DNA of 63,164 nt from Nitrospirota bacterium (GCA_023476565.1 JAMCVZ010000027.1:1-63164), one strand, 5' to 3'; counted from the first letter of the stretch, positions 33,097 through 43,369 are shown. Program-made: numbers and translations. Notes: generated by a model not told the origin, from the sequence alone.

Positions 33097-35142
33097 ATGC
33101 TTGACAGGCTGTTAAGACAAAGCGACATAATACTTGCGGCGGGGATTGTATTAATTCTCGGTCTGATGATAATACCCGTGCCGTCCCTGTTGCTCGATCT
33201 GCTCCTGTCGTTCAGCATCACGCTGTCCATCATCGTGCTCCTCGTTGCAGCATATATTTATAAGCCCCTTGATTTCTCGGTTTTCCCGTCTGTTCTTCTC
33301 GTGTCGACGCTCCTGAGGCTCTCGCTGAACATAGCGTCTACACGCCTTATTCTGATGAAAGGTGACGAGGGCATCGAGGCCGCGGGAAAGGTTATAAAGT
33401 CTTTTGGAGAGTTTGTCGTTGGCGGTAATTTTGTGGTCGGGTTTATAGTATTTTTTATCCTGATAATCATCAACTTCGTGGTCATAACGAAGGGCGCAGG
33501 GAGAGTAGCGGAAGTCTCTGCGCGCTTTACCCTCGATGCAATGCCCGGCAAACAGATGAGCATCGATGCCGACCTGAACGCAGGTCTTATTGACGAGTCC
33601 GATGCGAGACGGCGGAGGCAGGAGATCAGCAAGGAGGCTGATTTCTACGGCGCCATGGACGGTGCAAGTAAATTCGTCAGGGGAGACGCCATAGCGGCAG
33701 TCATTATAATGGTCATAAATATAATAGGCGGCTTTTTTATCGGGGTGCTCCAAAAGGGCATGCCCATGGCAGAGGCCGCGAAAACATATACCATACTGAC
33801 AATCGGCGAGGGGCTCGTCGCCCAGATACCGGCCCTCATCACATCAACGGCAGCCGGTCTTGTCGTGACGCGTGCGGCTTCGGAAACGAACCTGGGCACT
33901 GATATGGTCAAACAATTACTCGGGAACCCGAAGGCCCTGGGAACAGCAGCGGGCATCCTCGCGTTTTTCGGTATGATTCCGGGACTGCCCCATATGCCCT
34001 TTCTAATGCTTTCGACAATCGCCGGTACCGGCGCTTACTTTTTAAGCAAAACGGCTAAAAGTGAGGAGAGGTCCGCTCCGGCAGCCGTCGAAGAAGCAAA
34101 GCAGCCCGAAAGCCTTGAATCCCTCCTTCCCGTCGACCCCCTCTCCCTGGAAATCGGCTATGGATTGATATCCCTCGTGGAAGAGGGCGGAAGCCTCCTG
34201 ACCAGGATAAAGGCGATCAGGAAACAGATGGTAACCGATATGGGATTTATCGTTCCCCCGGTGCATATCAAGGATAATTTATCTTTAAAGCCGACCGGGT
34301 ATTCCATCCTGATAAAAGGGGTTGAGGTTTCGTCGGCAGAGGTGATGCTCAACAAGTATCTTGCGATTTCGCCGGGAACCGAGAGTGAGAGGATAGAAGG
34401 GATCCCGACGAAAGACCCGGCTTTCGGACTTCAGGCCGTGTGGATAGATGAAAGGGATATGGAGAGGGCGCAGCTTGCCGGCTATACGGTCGTTGATGTC
34501 TCCTCTGTTATTACCACGCATCTGACCGAAGTAATCAAGAACTATGCCCATGAAATGCTCGGCAAACAGGATGTGCAGAAACTGCTCGATAACCTTTCAA
34601 AGACACACCCCAAAGTGGTCGAGGACCTGATCCCCGGACTCCTGAATTTGAGCTCTGTCCAGAAAGTGCTCCAGAACCTGATCAGAGAAAGGGTTTCCAT
34701 CCGTGACCTTCAGACTATACTTGAAGCATTGTCGGATTCCGCCGGCGCAACAAAAGATCCGGAAGTGCTCACCGAGTATGTAAGGCAGGCGATGTCGCGG
34801 AGCATCACAAAGCAGATCCAGAACTCCGACGGCTCCATATCCGTCATGGTAATAGACCCGCGCGTGGAAAGGCTGATTATCGAGTCTGTCCAGAGCACGC
34901 CGCACGGCTCGTACCTGTCACTTGAGCCCGAGGCAAGCGACAGGATTTCAGAAAACATAAAAAAGAACTTTGAAGAAGGCATTTTAAAAGGATACCAGCC
35001 CGTACTCCTGTGTTCACCCGCAATAAGAAGGTTCGTGAAGAAATTGGCAGAGAGGATTTCCAGCAGCATCATGGTCGTATCTCACGGAGAGATTGCGCCG
35101 AACACAAAGGCTTATTCGGTCGGAACTGTGAAAATAGATTGA
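33097..35142 (+). CDS. flhA: Flagellar export gate protein FlhA
   Basis: About 681 residues. Eight N-terminal membrane helices, the FHIPEP signature region (DFSVFPSVLLVSTLLRLSLN, then ASTRLIL; FTLDAMPGKQMSIDADLNAG), and a large cytoplasmic domain that docks chaperones and substrates. I use ATG 33097 behind ACGAGG. The 16 extra codons of the longer frame are pure hairpin sequence. Confidence 0.97.
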   Translation: MLDRLLRQSDIILAAGIVLILGLMIIPVPSLLLDLLLSFSITLSIIVLLVAAYIYKPLDFSVFPSVLLVSTLLRLSLNIASTRLILMKGDEGIEAAGKVIKSFGEFVVGGNFVVGFIVFFILIIINFVVITKGAGRVAEVSARFTLDAMPGKQMSIDADLNAGLIDESDARRRRQEISKEADFYGAMDGASKFVRGDAIAAVIIMVINIIGGFFIGVLQKGMPMAEAAKTYTILTIGEGLVAQIPALITSTAAGLVVTRAASETNLGTDMVKQLLGNPKALGTAAGILAFFGMIPGLPHMPFLMLSTIAGTGAYFLSKTAKSEERSAPAAVEEAKQPESLESLLPVDPLSLEIGYGLISLVEEGGSLLTRIKAIRKQMVTDMGFIVPPVHIKDNLSLKPTGYSILIKGVEVSSAEVMLNKYLAISPGTESERIEGIPTKDPAFGLQAVWIDERDMERAQLAGYTVVDVSSVITTHLTEVIKNYAHEMLGKQDVQKLLDNLSKTHPKVVEDLIPGLLNLSSVQKVLQNLIRERVSIRDLQTILEALSDSAGATKDPEVLTEYVRQAMSRSITKQIQNSDGSISVMVIDPRVERLIIESVQSTPHGSYLSLEPEASDRISENIKKNFEEGILKGYQPVLLCSPAIRRFVKKLAERISSSIMVVSHGEIAPNTKAYSVGTVKID

Positions 35143-35173
35143 AGGCTTGCTTTAAATATGCGGAGGGTAATTC

Positions 35174-36202
35174 ATGAAAATCAAGAAATTTGTCGGTAAA
35201 AGCTTTAAAGATGCCCTGGATATAGTAAAAAAGGAGCTCGGGTCCGATGCCATAATACTTTCCAGCAAATCCATAAAGACAGGGCCCTTCGGTATTCTGA
35301 GCAAAGATGCAGTCGAGGTTACCGCCGCAATAGATGAGACCGACACCATTCCTGCCGCAAAAGTAGTATCTTCCGAAATGGAGGAGGTACTGAAAGAGAT
35401 AAGGGGGCTCAGGGAAGAAGTATGTTTTCTTAAGGAAACATTAAGGCCGATAGTGCCCACCCTCAGGATCGGGAAGGACAAAAAAGGACTTTTCAATCTG
35501 CTCGTCAGGCAGGGGGTCGATACGCAGTTCGCGATAATTCTGCTGGAGAGGTCACAGGAATCATTGGACAGCCTCAAAGGGGTAATACAGAGGGACTTGA
35601 AAATACAGGGGATTACGCCCGCTGAAGAGAGGGGGTTCATATTTATCGGTCCACCCGGTGTCGGAAAAACCACAACTGTCTCGAAAGTTGCGCATTTGCT
35701 TGCTTCAAAGAGAAAAAATGTCAACCTTATCTCGCTTGATGCCGGCAGAATAGGCTCCATCGCTTATATGAAAGAGCTGTCGAAACAGCTCAGGTGTCCT
35801 TTAAAGATCGTCAGGAAAATAAGCGATTTGCCGAAAATTGTTTATAAAGAGATACAGAAAGGACCGCTTCTTATAGATACGCCGGGCTATGATTATAACG
35901 GGATACTGGATGACATAAAGGACATATTCACCACGGGGTTCCCCGTAAAAAAATGCTTTCTCATCGATGCCTCCATGAGCGTTCAATCAGTGCTCAAGGC
36001 GTGGCAGAATTGCAGTGTTGACATGATAGATTCCATCGGATTTACGAAACTCGATATGGCGACGCACTACGGGAGCATCTATAATATTTCCCTGCTGACA
36101 AGCCGTCCGCTCTCTTTTGTAACTACCGGACCAGGGGTGCCGGATGATATTAGGATTCCTACCTCAGAGTTTCTTGCCGGTCTGATTATTGGAGGTGTCT
36201 AA
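35174..36202 (+). CDS. flhF: SRP-like GTPase FlhF
   Basis: 342 residues. N-terminal basic region (MKIKKFVGKSFKDALDIVKK), then an NG GTPase: P-loop GPPGVGKTTT (~158-167), LISLDAGRIGSIAYM and IDTPGYDYN. FlhF sets the polar site and number of flagella. Good ribosome site GGAGG. Overlaps the flhG start. Confidence 0.94.
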   Translation: MKIKKFVGKSFKDALDIVKKELGSDAIILSSKSIKTGPFGILSKDAVEVTAAIDETDTIPAAKVVSSEMEEVLKEIRGLREEVCFLKETLRPIVPTLRIGKDKKGLFNLLVRQGVDTQFAIILLERSQESLDSLKGVIQRDLKIQGITPAEERGFIFIGPPGVGKTTTVSKVAHLLASKRKNVNLISLDAGRIGSIAYMKELSKQLRCPLKIVRKISDLPKIVYKEIQKGPLLIDTPGYDYNGILDDIKDIFTTGFPVKKCFLIDASMSVQSVLKAWQNCSVDMIDSIGFTKLDMATHYGSIYNISLLTSRPLSFVTTGPGVPDDIRIPTSEFLAGLIIGGV

Positions 36203-37011
36203 TGGGCATGACAGATTCTCGTATAGTGGCAGTTTCCAGTGGAAAGGGCGGGGTAGGGAAAACGAACTGCGTGGCCAATCTCGCTTTGTTTTACGCCAGC
36301 CTCAATAAAAAAGTGCTTATTCTTGACGCGGACCTGGGGTTAAGCAATATTGACGTTCTGTTCGGCATAGCCCCGAAATATAATCTCAAACATGTGCTCT
36401 TCGGAGAAAAAAGGATAAGGGATATCATTGTTACGGGTCCGTTGGGAATAATGATTTTCCCTGCGAGCTCCGGGGTCAGGGAATTAACGGAGCTGAACGA
36501 AAGGCAGAGGTTAAGGTTGCTTGCGGAACTGGATAATTTCGATCTGCCGTTCGATATATTTTTAATCGATACCGGGGCAGGCATATCCGATAATGTCCTG
36601 TTTTTCTGCAGCGCCGCACAGGAAACGGTAGTGGTGGTTACCCCGGAGCCGACATCCATAGCAGACGCATACGCGTTGGTCAAGGTGCTTTCGAGGGATT
36701 TCGGGGAAAAACACTTCAGGATACTCGTCAACACCGCACGTTCTGAAAAAGAGGCCTTTGACACGTTCAGAAAACTGGCAATTGTGGCGGATAAATTTCT
36801 CAATCTCTCCATAGATTACCTTGGCTATCTGCCGTACGACCAGCATGTAAAAGACGCGATCATCGCCCAAAAAGGTTTTATCGCCATGTATCCGAACAGC
36901 ACTTTCTCGAAAAGACTGGCAAGCGTGGGGAAAAAATTGCTTGACAATCCCCTCAATGACGTCAAAGGAAATATTCAATTTTTCCTGAAGAAAGCATTGA
37001 AAATCAGATAA
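36202..37011 (+). CDS. flhG: MinD-like ATPase FlhG/FleN
   Basis: 269 residues. Deviant Walker A with signature lysine (SSGKGGVGKTN, ~13-23), DADLGLSNIDVLFG, and IDTGAGISDNV. It restrains flagellar number with FlhF and, in known systems, inhibits FlrA/FleQ. It could therefore control the receiver-less activator at 11016. Confidence 0.95.
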   Translation: MGMTDSRIVAVSSGKGGVGKTNCVANLALFYASLNKKVLILDADLGLSNIDVLFGIAPKYNLKHVLFGEKRIRDIIVTGPLGIMIFPASSGVRELTELNERQRLRLLAELDNFDLPFDIFLIDTGAGISDNVLFFCSAAQETVVVVTPEPTSIADAYALVKVLSRDFGEKHFRILVNTARSEKEAFDTFRKLAIVADKFLNLSIDYLGYLPYDQHVKDAIIAQKGFIAMYPNSTFSKRLASVGKKLLDNPLNDVKGNIQFFLKKALKIR

Positions 37012-37056
37012 TATACCGGCAAACAGAATCGACGCAAGGAAATAAAGGAGATGAAT

Positions 37057-37187
37057 GAATCCGAAATTCTAAATTCGAAATCCTAAACAATCTCAAAATT
37101 CTGAATTCAAATATTCCAAGCCGGCTTGAATTTAGATATTTGAGTTTTGGATTTGTTTAGAGTTTAGAAATTGGGATTTAGGATTTT
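37057..37187. repeat. Word-repeat hairpin (AAATTCTAAATTCGAAATCC type) before fliA
   Basis: ATCCGAAATTCTAAATTCG, then AAATCCTAAACAATC on the left pair with GATTTGTTTAGAGTTTAG and AAATTGGGATTTAGGATTTT on the right. The fliA ATG follows 2 bp after it, so its AGGAT is the only ribosome site available. Confidence 0.75.
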
Positions 37188-37189
37188 AT

Positions 37190-37909
37190 ATGGGAAAGAC
37201 ATCCGAAAAGAAAAGAGAGCAGATAGTCGAGCAATTTTTACCCAGGGTAAAATACTATGCCTGTAAATATGCTTTCTACCTTCCTCCCGAGTTAAGTATG
37301 GAAGATCTGGTATCAGCGGGAATCGTGGGCCTCCTGGAAGCAGTGGAAAGGTATGATCCCTCCCTGAATACCAGCCTCAGCACTTTTGCCGATTTCAGGA
37401 TCAGGGGTGCCATTATTGACGAGATCCGTTCCATGCAGTGGGCGTCCAAGGACGCGAGAAAGAAGCTGGAAGAGGTAAGGAATATCTACACCGCGCTGGA
37501 AAAGGAACTGAACAGGAGCGCTACCGATGAAGAGGCTGCCGAAAGGCTGAATATCACGCTTGATGAGCTCTACAAGGTGCTCTCAATAGCGAATACGATG
37601 AACATGGTAAATCTGGAGGATCTGGGGATAAACCAGGAGGGGGAGACTCTCGACATCCTTGAATGCATATCCGGGGACAACGATAAGGATATACTGGACG
37701 AATTAAACCTTAAGGAGCTTGGGGTTACTCTCGGTAAAGCGATCGATGAGCTCCCCGATAAGGAGAGAATGGTTGTAACGCTCTATTATTACGAGGAACT
37801 TACGATGAAAGAGATAGGCAAGGTGTTGGATATCAGCGAATCAAGGGTCTGCCAGTTGCACGGCAAGGCCCTTATCAGGTTAAAAGGCAAGGTCAAACAT
37901 TTTACGTAA
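37190..37909 (+). CDS. fliA: Flagellar sigma factor sigma28 (FliA)
   Basis: 239 residues. Region 2 (LSMEDLVSAGIVGLLEAVER, FADFRIRGAIIDEIRSMQW), region 3, and region 4 (LTMKEIGKVLDISESRVCQL). It directs late class genes and is held by the anti-sigma FlgM encoded at 56584. Confidence 0.97.
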   Translation: MGKTSEKKREQIVEQFLPRVKYYACKYAFYLPPELSMEDLVSAGIVGLLEAVERYDPSLNTSLSTFADFRIRGAIIDEIRSMQWASKDARKKLEEVRNIYTALEKELNRSATDEEAAERLNITLDELYKVLSIANTMNMVNLEDLGINQEGETLDILECISGDNDKDILDELNLKELGVTLGKAIDELPDKERMVVTLYYYEELTMKEIGKVLDISESRVCQLHGKALIRLKGKVKHFT

Positions 37910-37988
37910 TCCCTATAAATGTCCTTGAATACTCTATCCTGTATTATTTATTCTATACCGGAAGCGGACAGAAACGGAGGTTTCCCGA

Positions 37989-39836
37989 GTGGCTAAAAGC
38001 ATTGTCAAACTTATACAAAAACTCACCGATGAAGATCCCTCCATCCGAAGGATATCCGCAGAGGAACTGGCGGAGGGCGATGAAAGGGCCATATACCCTC
38101 TCATTAAGGCATTAAGCGATGAAAATGGCGGCGTCCAAGACGCGTCGATGAGGTCCCTTATCTCCATCGGCGGTGAAGTCACTGCATATATGCTATTGCC
38201 CCTGTTGAGGGAGGGCTCTTATCTCAGGAACACCGCGTTGATTATTCTGAAGGAACTGGGGCAGGCCGCCATCCCGTTCCTTTATCCCCTCCTCAAGGAC
38301 AGGGATGACGATATCAGGAAGTTTGCCGTCGACCTTCTCGGGGAGATAAGGCAAGGGGTCGACCCCTCCAGGATTCTCCCGTATCTCAGGGATGGAAATG
38401 CAAACGTAAGGGCCGCTGCAGCAAAGGCCCTGAGTGAGTTGGGCTATAAAGAGGCCATTCCGGATCTGGTAAATGCCCTGAAAGATGAAGAGTGGGTATG
38501 TTTTTCCATTCTCGAGGCGCTCGGGGAACTGAACGCCGAAGATGCTGTAGAACAGATATCTTTATTACTGTCCCACCCGTCCGAAGCGATTCGTTTTGCC
38601 GTCATCGAGACCATGGGAAAACTCGGCTCGGACAAAGCTACGGCGGTGCTGAGGGCATACTTGCCGAGGACAACGGGAGATGAGAAAAACGCGGTTGTAA
38701 AGAGCCTGATACAGATAGGTATCACGCCTGAGATGGCCGACCTGTCCGGGCACCTTGTCACGATGCTCAAGGAAGGTGACTGGGAGGAAAAGGAAATAGC
38801 GATGAAAGGGATAGCGGCGCTCAATTGCAGGGAGGCCGTCCCTATTATTGTGGATATCGCCGGTTCCCTGGATCCCTCGCTGCCGGAAAGCGAGGAGAGG
38901 CTCTCCCTGTTGAGAGATTCGGTAAGCGCTGTGGATTCGGAAGAAGAACTGCTCAAATTGCTGGACTCCTCCGATATCAAGTACCGGGGCAAATCCTTTG
39001 CTATTGAGGTATTGGGACAAACAAAAAGCAGGAAAGCGATCTCCCGCTTTATCGAATACCTGAACGATATGCGCAGGGACTTGAGAAGGGCGTCTACACA
39101 GGCGCTCGGATCTATAGGAGCTTCGGAATCCGTCGAACCCCTCCTCGAGGCATCCCAGAGGGATGTCGATGCCCATGTGAGGCGTTCCGCCATCGAGGCG
39201 CTCGGCGCTATACAATCAAAAGATGCTTACAAGCCGCTCATGAAACTGCTGGAAGTGGAAAAATATAATGATGTCATCGAAAAGATCGTTGTCGCGCTTA
39301 TAAAAATCGATGCCGATACGTTCCTCTCGGATATTTCGCAGTATAAAGACAGCATCCGTGAAATAACTGCAAGGACGGTAACGGATACCGGTATGCTCCT
39401 CAGGCTTGCCGGCGACGCGAACAAGAAGGTAAGGATAGCGGCGCTGTACGGGCTCGGTCGTGCCGGGACCGAGAAGGCGGTGTCGATGCTGGCCTGTTTC
39501 CTGAAAGACGATGACCCCGATATCAGGAAGGCCGCGGTTATAGGCCTGGGCGAGGCGCGCTATTGCCATTCCGAATTGATAAACGCCCTGAGAGACAGCG
39601 ATCCGTGGGTCAGGTTTTACGCGATCAAGGCGGTAGCCTTTTCCTGCGAGAGAGAGAAGGCTGTTGAAATTATCGGCGCTATGCTGGACGACACGTTCAT
39701 ACCTGCTGTTATGGCCGCCATAGACTCCATCAAGGAAGTCGGCGGCAGAGAGGCTTACGAGGCACTGGCTGCACATGGGGGCCATGAGAATGGTGCTGTT
39801 CGAGAGAAGATAAAGGAGGCCTTAAGCTCTTTATGA
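37989..39836 (+). CDS. HEAT-repeat protein of the chemotaxis operon
   Basis: A 615-residue protein, soluble, built of roughly 30-residue HEAT/PBS-lyase-type repeats from end to end (for example DDDIRKFAVDLLGEIRQG; AHVRRSAIEALGAIQSKDAY; DDPDIRKAAVIGLGEAR). No enzymatic motif. It starts at GTG 37989 after CGGAGG and overlaps cheR by 4 bp, so it is cotranslated with the methyltransferase. It is probably a scaffold or adaptor for chemosensory proteins; that role is inferred. Confidence 0.88.
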   Translation: MAKSIVKLIQKLTDEDPSIRRISAEELAEGDERAIYPLIKALSDENGGVQDASMRSLISIGGEVTAYMLLPLLREGSYLRNTALIILKELGQAAIPFLYPLLKDRDDDIRKFAVDLLGEIRQGVDPSRILPYLRDGNANVRAAAAKALSELGYKEAIPDLVNALKDEEWVCFSILEALGELNAEDAVEQISLLLSHPSEAIRFAVIETMGKLGSDKATAVLRAYLPRTTGDEKNAVVKSLIQIGITPEMADLSGHLVTMLKEGDWEEKEIAMKGIAALNCREAVPIIVDIAGSLDPSLPESEERLSLLRDSVSAVDSEEELLKLLDSSDIKYRGKSFAIEVLGQTKSRKAISRFIEYLNDMRRDLRRASTQALGSIGASESVEPLLEASQRDVDAHVRRSAIEALGAIQSKDAYKPLMKLLEVEKYNDVIEKIVVALIKIDADTFLSDISQYKDSIREITARTVTDTGMLLRLAGDANKKVRIAALYGLGRAGTEKAVSMLACFLKDDDPDIRKAAVIGLGEARYCHSELINALRDSDPWVRFYAIKAVAFSCEREKAVEIIGAMLDDTFIPAVMAAIDSIKEVGGREAYEALAAHGGHENGAVREKIKEALSSL

Positions 39837-40663
39837 CCCTGCCGATTACCGATGAAGTATTCAAACAGTTCAGGGATTTTATATACGAAAAGAGCGGAAT
39901 TTTCATTCCGGACAATAAAAAATATTTTCTGGAAAACAGGCTCGGAAGGAGAATCCAGGAAAAGAATTTTAAAGGCTACGAGGATTATTTATACAATCTC
40001 AAATATGATGCCGGCAAAAACGAGCTTGCCAAGCTCTATGATCTGATAACAACCAACGAGACGTTTTTTTTCAGGGAGCCCCAGCATTTCGATGTATTGA
40101 AAGGGGAGCTGCTGAACCGCGTTATCTCCGAAAATACAAAAGCCGGACGCCGTGATATAAAAATATGGTCCGCAGCCAGCTCCACCGGAGAGGAGCCGTG
40201 TACCATAGCGATGGTATTACTTGAAAGGCCGGAGTTAAACATGTTCAGAAAAGAGATTTATGCATCCGATATAAGCGAATCCGTACTTGAGTCCGCAAAA
40301 ACGGGCATTTACGGATCATACTCGATACGTAATGTTCCTGACGAATACTTAAAGAGGTACTTTGCAAATACAAACCAGCAGTACACCTTGTCGAACAACG
40401 TAAAATCCATGGTCAAGTATATGAAAATCAACCTTATGGAAGACAGGGATATAAAAGCCCTGCGAGGGCTTGATGTAATATTCTGCAGGAATGTGCTCAT
40501 TTATTTCGACGATAAGGCAAAACAGAAGGCCGTTTCGCAGCTCTACGACGCCTTGAGGCCGAATGGGTATTTGTTTATAGGGACATCCGAAAGCCTGCAC
40601 AATGTGACAAGGGCCTTCAGACCGGTGGTTATAAACAAAGTGATTATTTATCAGAAAATATGA
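39833..40663 (+). CDS. cheR: Chemoreceptor methyltransferase CheR
   Basis: 276 residues. N-terminal helical domain, then a SAM-dependent Rossmann domain (IWSAASSTGEEPCTIAMVL) with the CheR signatures TTNETFFFREPQHF and FCRNVLIYFD. It methylates receptor glutamates. It opens inside the HEAT gene stop. Confidence 0.97.
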   Translation: MTLPITDEVFKQFRDFIYEKSGIFIPDNKKYFLENRLGRRIQEKNFKGYEDYLYNLKYDAGKNELAKLYDLITTNETFFFREPQHFDVLKGELLNRVISENTKAGRRDIKIWSAASSTGEEPCTIAMVLLERPELNMFRKEIYASDISESVLESAKTGIYGSYSIRNVPDEYLKRYFANTNQQYTLSNNVKSMVKYMKINLMEDRDIKALRGLDVIFCRNVLIYFDDKAKQKAVSQLYDALRPNGYLFIGTSESLHNVTRAFRPVVINKVIIYQKI

Positions 40664-40712
40664 GCGTTATAGCGCAGAAAAATAGATCATGGACAACGTA
40701 ACGCTATGACGT
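40663..40712. repeat. Word-repeat hairpin (GCGTTATAGCG type) between cheR and the receiver
   Basis: AGCGTTATAGCG on the left pairs with AACGCTATGACG-type sequence (CGTAACGCTATGACG) on the right. Confidence 0.6.
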
Positions 40713-40726
40713 TTTGGGAGGAATAG

Positions 40727-41116
40727 ATGAAAATATTGATTGTCGACGATGACAAGACCACACGGAAACTGCTCGGCCTTTACTTGAAGGGGAAAGGATA
40801 CGGGACAGTGACAGCTGAAAACGGTCTTGACGCGATGGAAAAGCTGAGCGCAGGGGATATCAACCTTATTGTCACCGATATGAACATGCCCTATATGGAC
40901 GGGATTGAATTGACCAGAACATTGAGGTCTGATGCCGCATCAAAAAATATCCCGATTATCATGGTCACAACCGAGGCGGACGATGACGAACGGAAGAAGG
41001 CCCTTGAAGCCGGTGTCGATGACTACCTGGTAAAACCCACCAATGCAGATCAGATAAGCGACAGTATAAAGGCTATTCTTAAAAAGTTTTTTAGCGGAGG
41101 TGACGGCAATGTTTAA
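40727..41116 (+). CDS. CheY-like response regulator
   Basis: A 129-residue receiver with all catalytic positions (IVDDD, phosphoacceptor in [19 protein letters not shown]). It precedes a second, more CheY-like receiver in the same operon. Possibly an alternative signal or a phosphate sink for CheA; its role cannot be decided from sequence. Confidence 0.9.
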   Translation: MKILIVDDDKTTRKLLGLYLKGKGYGTVTAENGLDAMEKLSAGDINLIVTDMNMPYMDGIELTRTLRSDAASKNIPIIMVTTEADDDERKKALEAGVDDYLVKPTNADQISDSIKAILKKFFSGGDGNV

Positions 41117-41513
41117 TTTCAACATTAAAGTGCTTGTGGTCGATGATTTCCCCACGATGAGGAGAATTGTGAAGAACCTTCTTAAACAGATCGGATTTGA
41201 GCATATAGATGAGGCCGAAGACGGGGTGCAGGCATTGGGCAAGCTCAAGGGCGGAAATTACGGACTCGTCGTCTCTGACTGGAACATGCCGAATATGGAG
41301 GGAATCGAGCTTCTCAGAAAGGTCAGGACCGAAGCGGGCATTAACGAAATCCCGTTCCTTATGGTTACAGCGGAAGCCGAGAAGGAAAAGGTGATCGAGG
41401 CGATAAAGGCCGGTGTCGATAATTATATTGTAAAACCGTTTACAGCCGAAATCTTGAAAGAAAAGCTTGAGAAGATAGCCGATAAGAGGAAATCTTTAAA
41501 GGCAGGGGGGTAG
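41109..41513 (+). CDS. cheY: Chemotaxis response regulator CheY
   Basis: 134 residues: [49 protein letters not shown]. All match canonical CheY, which binds FliM when phosphorylated. Start ATG 41109, eight bases after GGAGG; it overlaps the preceding receiver gene. Confidence 0.95.
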   Translation: MFNFNIKVLVVDDFPTMRRIVKNLLKQIGFEHIDEAEDGVQALGKLKGGNYGLVVSDWNMPNMEGIELLRKVRTEAGINEIPFLMVTAEAEKEKVIEAIKAGVDNYIVKPFTAEILKEKLEKIADKRKSLKAGG

Positions 41514-41515
41514 AC

Positions 41516-43309
41516 ATGGCTGATGAGATGGATGAAATAATAACCGAGTTCGTTACAGAGGCTGAGGAGACCCTTGAAAAAATAGATCCCAGGTTTGTGG
41601 AGCTCGAGACCAAAGGATACGATAAAGATATTCTTAACGAGATCTTTCGCGGAATGCATACTCTCAAAGGAGCTGCCGGATTCCTTGGATTTCAACCGAT
41701 AGTTGATATCGCCCACAGGGCGGAAAGTATCATGAAGCGGGTCCGTGACGCCGAGATCGGACTTTCACGGGACTTGATCGATGTAATTCTCAAAAGTGTC
41801 GATAATCTGAGACTCCTTATCTTTCATATAAAGCTCAAGGACGGCATCGAAGAGGATACCTTACCGCTTTTGAAAGAACTGGATGCGGCAATGGGATTGG
41901 CGTCGGCGCCGGGGACCCGGGAAAAGACAAATGAAAAAGAAGAGGCCGGGGCCGGGATCGCATCTGAAGAAGAGGAAGAACCCGAGCTCGGGATCGGGAA
42001 AGCGGTTGCCCCTCAACCCGAGCCGGAGCCTCAACCTAAATCCAAACCTGATCCCCACCCCCCATCCGCAATTGAAGAGCAGGTCCAGCAGATATCAAAA
42101 GAAAAAGAGGTCGTCTCAAATCTCAGGGTCGATGTAACAAGGATCGATAAGGTGATGGACCTTGCCGGAGAGATCGTCCTGGCCAGGAACAGGATCATTA
42201 ACCTTGCGGCAAAGCTCGATATGAGCTACTCGGACGACCCCCACGTGGAAAGCCTCCTTGAGACAACGGGCTTTCTCGACAGGGTTACCTCCGACTTGCA
42301 GCTTGCCGTGATGAAGATGAGGATGCAGCCCATACAGAAGGTTTTCGGTAAATTCCCCAGAATGGTCAGGGATATGGCCAGAAATCTGGGTAAGGATATA
42401 GATCTGGAGATGTTCGGCGAGGATACCGAAGTCGATAAGACCGTCATAGAAAATATCGGAGACCCCCTGGTCCATATAATCAGGAATTCGATAGACCATG
42501 CAATAGAGTTTTCCGAAGAGAGGGAAAAGAAAGGAAAACCCGGAAAGGGCAGGATAATTCTCAGCGCCTATCAGAAGGGTACGCAGATCGTCATAGAGGT
42601 TTCAGATGACGGCAAAGGCATTGACGTGGATGCCGTCAAGAGGAAGGCGATCTCGAAAGGGCTTATAACCGAAGAGGAAGCATTAAAAATGTCAGATGAT
42701 TCCGCTATAAACCTTATATTTTTACCGGGGTTCTCTACAAAGGACGTTTCAACGGAGCTCAGCGGCCGCGGCGTAGGTATGGATGTGGTAAAAACGAATG
42801 TCGGGAAACTGAACGGATATGTTGAAGTAATCACCAAAAGGGATACCGGAAGCACCTTCAAGATAAGCCTGCCCCTGACCCTTGCAATCCTGAACGCAAT
42901 GATGGTGAGGGTCGGCAAAGAGGTTTACGCCCTCCCGCAGACGATGATAGAGGAGACCCTCAGGGTTAAAAGGAATGATATAAAAGATGTAACGGGCCAG
43001 AAGGTGCTGACCATTCGCGGCAGGATCATCCCGATGTTCGAAATGGCGGAGGTCCTGTCTGTCGCCAGGAAATCGGATCTGCGGGTTGATTACAGTTATG
43101 TGCTCGTTGCATTGGTCGGGGACCGGAGGTTCTGCATAGCCGTTGACGAATTGCTCGGACAGGAAGAGATCGTAATAAAAACTATCAACGGTATCGAATC
43201 GGAAGAATGCGGCATTCTGGGCGCCACTATTACGGGTGACGGAAGGGTTGTCCTGATAATCGATCTTGCGGTATTGGCAAGAAATATTTTTGCTGTAAGC
43301 AATAAATAA
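41516..43309 (+). CDS. cheA: Chemotaxis histidine kinase CheA
   Basis: 597 residues. HPt domain with His48 (MHTLKGAAGFLGF), a Pro/Glu-rich linker (~135-190) in place of a recognisable P2 domain, dimerisation P3, HATPase P4 (IRNSIDHAIE, VSDDGKGID, GRGVGMDVVK), and a C-terminal CheW-like P5. Missing P2 suggests CheY docks less strongly, as in some other lineages. Confidence 0.96.
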   Translation: MADEMDEIITEFVTEAEETLEKIDPRFVELETKGYDKDILNEIFRGMHTLKGAAGFLGFQPIVDIAHRAESIMKRVRDAEIGLSRDLIDVILKSVDNLRLLIFHIKLKDGIEEDTLPLLKELDAAMGLASAPGTREKTNEKEEAGAGIASEEEEEPELGIGKAVAPQPEPEPQPKSKPDPHPPSAIEEQVQQISKEKEVVSNLRVDVTRIDKVMDLAGEIVLARNRIINLAAKLDMSYSDDPHVESLLETTGFLDRVTSDLQLAVMKMRMQPIQKVFGKFPRMVRDMARNLGKDIDLEMFGEDTEVDKTVIENIGDPLVHIIRNSIDHAIEFSEEREKKGKPGKGRIILSAYQKGTQIVIEVSDDGKGIDVDAVKRKAISKGLITEEEALKMSDDSAINLIFLPGFSTKDVSTELSGRGVGMDVVKTNVGKLNGYVEVITKRDTGSTFKISLPLTLAILNAMMVRVGKEVYALPQTMIEETLRVKRNDIKDVTGQKVLTIRGRIIPMFEMAEVLSVARKSDLRVDYSYVLVALVGDRRFCIAVDELLGQEEIVIKTINGIESEECGILGATITGDGRVVLIIDLAVLARNIFAVSNK

Positions 43310-43311
43310 AA

Positions 43312-43355
43312 AACGTTATAGCGTTAAAGGATATAAAGCTGTACGCTATAACGCA
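43312..43355. repeat. Word-repeat hairpin (CGTTATAGCGTT type) before cheW-cheZ
   Basis: AACGTTATAGCGT pairs with ACGCTATAACG across a ~20-bp loop. Confidence 0.75.
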
Positions 43356-43369
43356 CAAGAGGAGGACTC

